DNA of 64,000 nt from an uncultured Alphaproteobacteria bacterium (GTDB taxonomy: Bacteria > Pseudomonadota > Alphaproteobacteria > HIMB59), in contig CACMGP010000002.1 of the NCBI GenBank assembly GCA_902613185.1, positions 223,378-287,377 of the forward strand, written 5' to 3'. How positions within the stretch are numbered: the first letter of the stretch is position 1; every line of letters starts with the position of its first letter. The position numbers and the translations under genes are program-made. Positions 63,359 through 64,000 of this stretch are shown piece after piece. The notes beneath the pieces are model-generated. The model did not search any database. It had not been told where the DNA came from and saw nothing but the letters and a program-made list of their open reading frames with translations.

Positions 63359-64000
63359 AAAATTAGGAAAGGGTTTATCCTCTCTATTAGGAAATAAAGA
63401 TATTGCTAAAATTGATAATCCTGAAAATAAAGGCTTACTACTAATACCTATTGAAAAAATATTTAGAGATGAAACACAGCCAAGAAAAGAATTTAATAAA
63501 GAAAAAATAGATGAATTAGCTCAATCAATTAAAAAAAATGGACTAATTCAGCCACTGGTTGTTATAAAAAAAGACCTAGACAATTATCTTTTGGTGGCAG
63601 GAGAAAGAAGGTGGAGAGCAGCCCAAAGCACTGAAATTAAGGTTTTACCTGCTTTACTACTACCAGACGATCTTGATAAAGATGAAATTTCTTTAATTGA
63701 AAATATCCAAAGAGAGGATTTAAAAGTTTCAGAAGAGGCCAAAGCATATCAACGATTAATTGAAAAAAACAACTATACTCATGAAACATTGTCCAACATA
63801 GTTGGTAAGAGCAGGTCTCATGTTTCAAACCTGCTTAGAATATTAGATTTAAATGAATTTTTCTTAGATTTACTAAATAAAGGGAAAATATCTATGGGGC
63901 ATGCTAGAGCTTTAATTGGTAAAACACCAAGAGATTTTGATGATTACACGCTAAACAAAATTATAAATGGTAAAACATCAGTCAGAGACTTAGAAAGAAA
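63345..64000 (+). CDS. parB: Chromosome-partitioning protein ParB (3' end beyond window)
   Basis: CTP-dependent clamp that binds parS. ATG 63345 is preceded by the strong ribosome binding site AAGGAG at 63330-63335. N-terminal LGKGLSSLLG tag (ParA-stimulating), ParB/Srx domain with GERRWR (86-91) and ENIQRED of the CTP site, then helix-turn-helix (NIVGKSRSHVSNLLRILDL). About 218 codons are visible of roughly 280 expected. No defect seen. Confidence 0.97.
   Translation, partial: MAVNKKLGKGLSSLLGNKDIAKIDNPENKGLLLIPIEKIFRDETQPRKEFNKEKIDELAQSIKKNGLIQPLVVIKKDLDNYLLVAGERRWRAAQSTEIKVLPALLLPDDLDKDEISLIENIQREDLKVSEEAKAYQRLIEKNNYTHETLSNIVGKSRSHVSNLLRILDLNEFFLDLLNKGKISMGHARALIGKTPRDFDDYTLNKIINGKTSVRDLER

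Noticed and set aside
1-64000. tRNA, rRNA, CRISPR or insertion sequence
   Set aside because: All gaps were read; none holds a cloverleaf with a TTCRA loop, spaced direct repeats, or a transposase frame.

Overview
The window is a gene-dense, clearly AT-rich bacterial chromosome segment with almost no non-coding DNA: no gap exceeds 300 bases, and the longest are about 220-235 bases. Gene content and order point to a streamlined marine alphaproteobacterium. The block smr-tim44-dnaQ-coaE-aroE-maf // rho ... mnmE-mnmG-rsmG-parA-parB is the order found around the replication origin in many Alphaproteobacteria, and a blue-tuned proteorhodopsin with a retinal pathway fits life in sunlit sea water. 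The exact lineage (for example a SAR11- or HIMB59/AEGEAN-169-like group) cannot be settled from the sequence alone. No tRNA, rRNA, insertion sequence, prophage or CRISPR array was seen.

Layout. 1-14.4 kb: housekeeping and envelope genes (sixA-like, ppx/gppA, a secreted beta-propeller-like protein, an ATP-grasp-like protein, glnD, trpS, nfuA-like, a Bax-like glucosaminidase, a polysaccharide deacetylase, tsaB, an SMP-30/DUF2805/msrA operon, small exported proteins, an NTF2-like protein). 14.4-20.7 kb: the light-energy island, with a prenyl diphosphate synthase and a small membrane protein on the minus strand, then proteorhodopsin with its own strong terminator and crtI-crtB-crtY-blh, tightly packed, on the plus strand. 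This makes an isoprenoid, beta-carotene, retinal and rhodopsin route; ispH follows, overlapping blh. 20.7-36.5 kb: ispH, pyruvate carboxylase, nth, dapB, a rhodanese/cytochrome pair, a tungstate-type ABC transporter, cytochrome b561, a cysteine synthase/trans-sulfuration pair, a TPR protein, two transporters. 36.5-43.1 kb: ogt, dnaJ, dnaK, grpE, hrcA, with a heat-shock-type promoter before dnaK, then divergent rph-rdgB. 43.1-50.5 kb: LpoA-like lipoprotein / rsmI-BON lipoprotein, the hisB-H-A-F-hinT operon, hslVU. 50.4-64 kb: the origin-proximal block.

Most notable observations: (1) a likely chromosomal origin in the 235-base maf-rho gap, with two TTATCAACA boxes and a very AT-rich tract; (2) a parS-like 16-mer that doubles as the start region of mnmG; (3) two short GC-rich hairpin elements, at about 33.16-33.22 kb and 36.45-36.50 kb, sharing a 12/13 motif in opposite orientation, one of which supplies the last ten codons of ogt; (4) a DnaJ with a degenerate first zinc-finger repeat; (5) a self-contained blue proteorhodopsin cluster with an unrecognised two-helix membrane protein. 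Many convergent genes overlap at their 3' ends and several genes begin with TTG, both signs of genome compaction.
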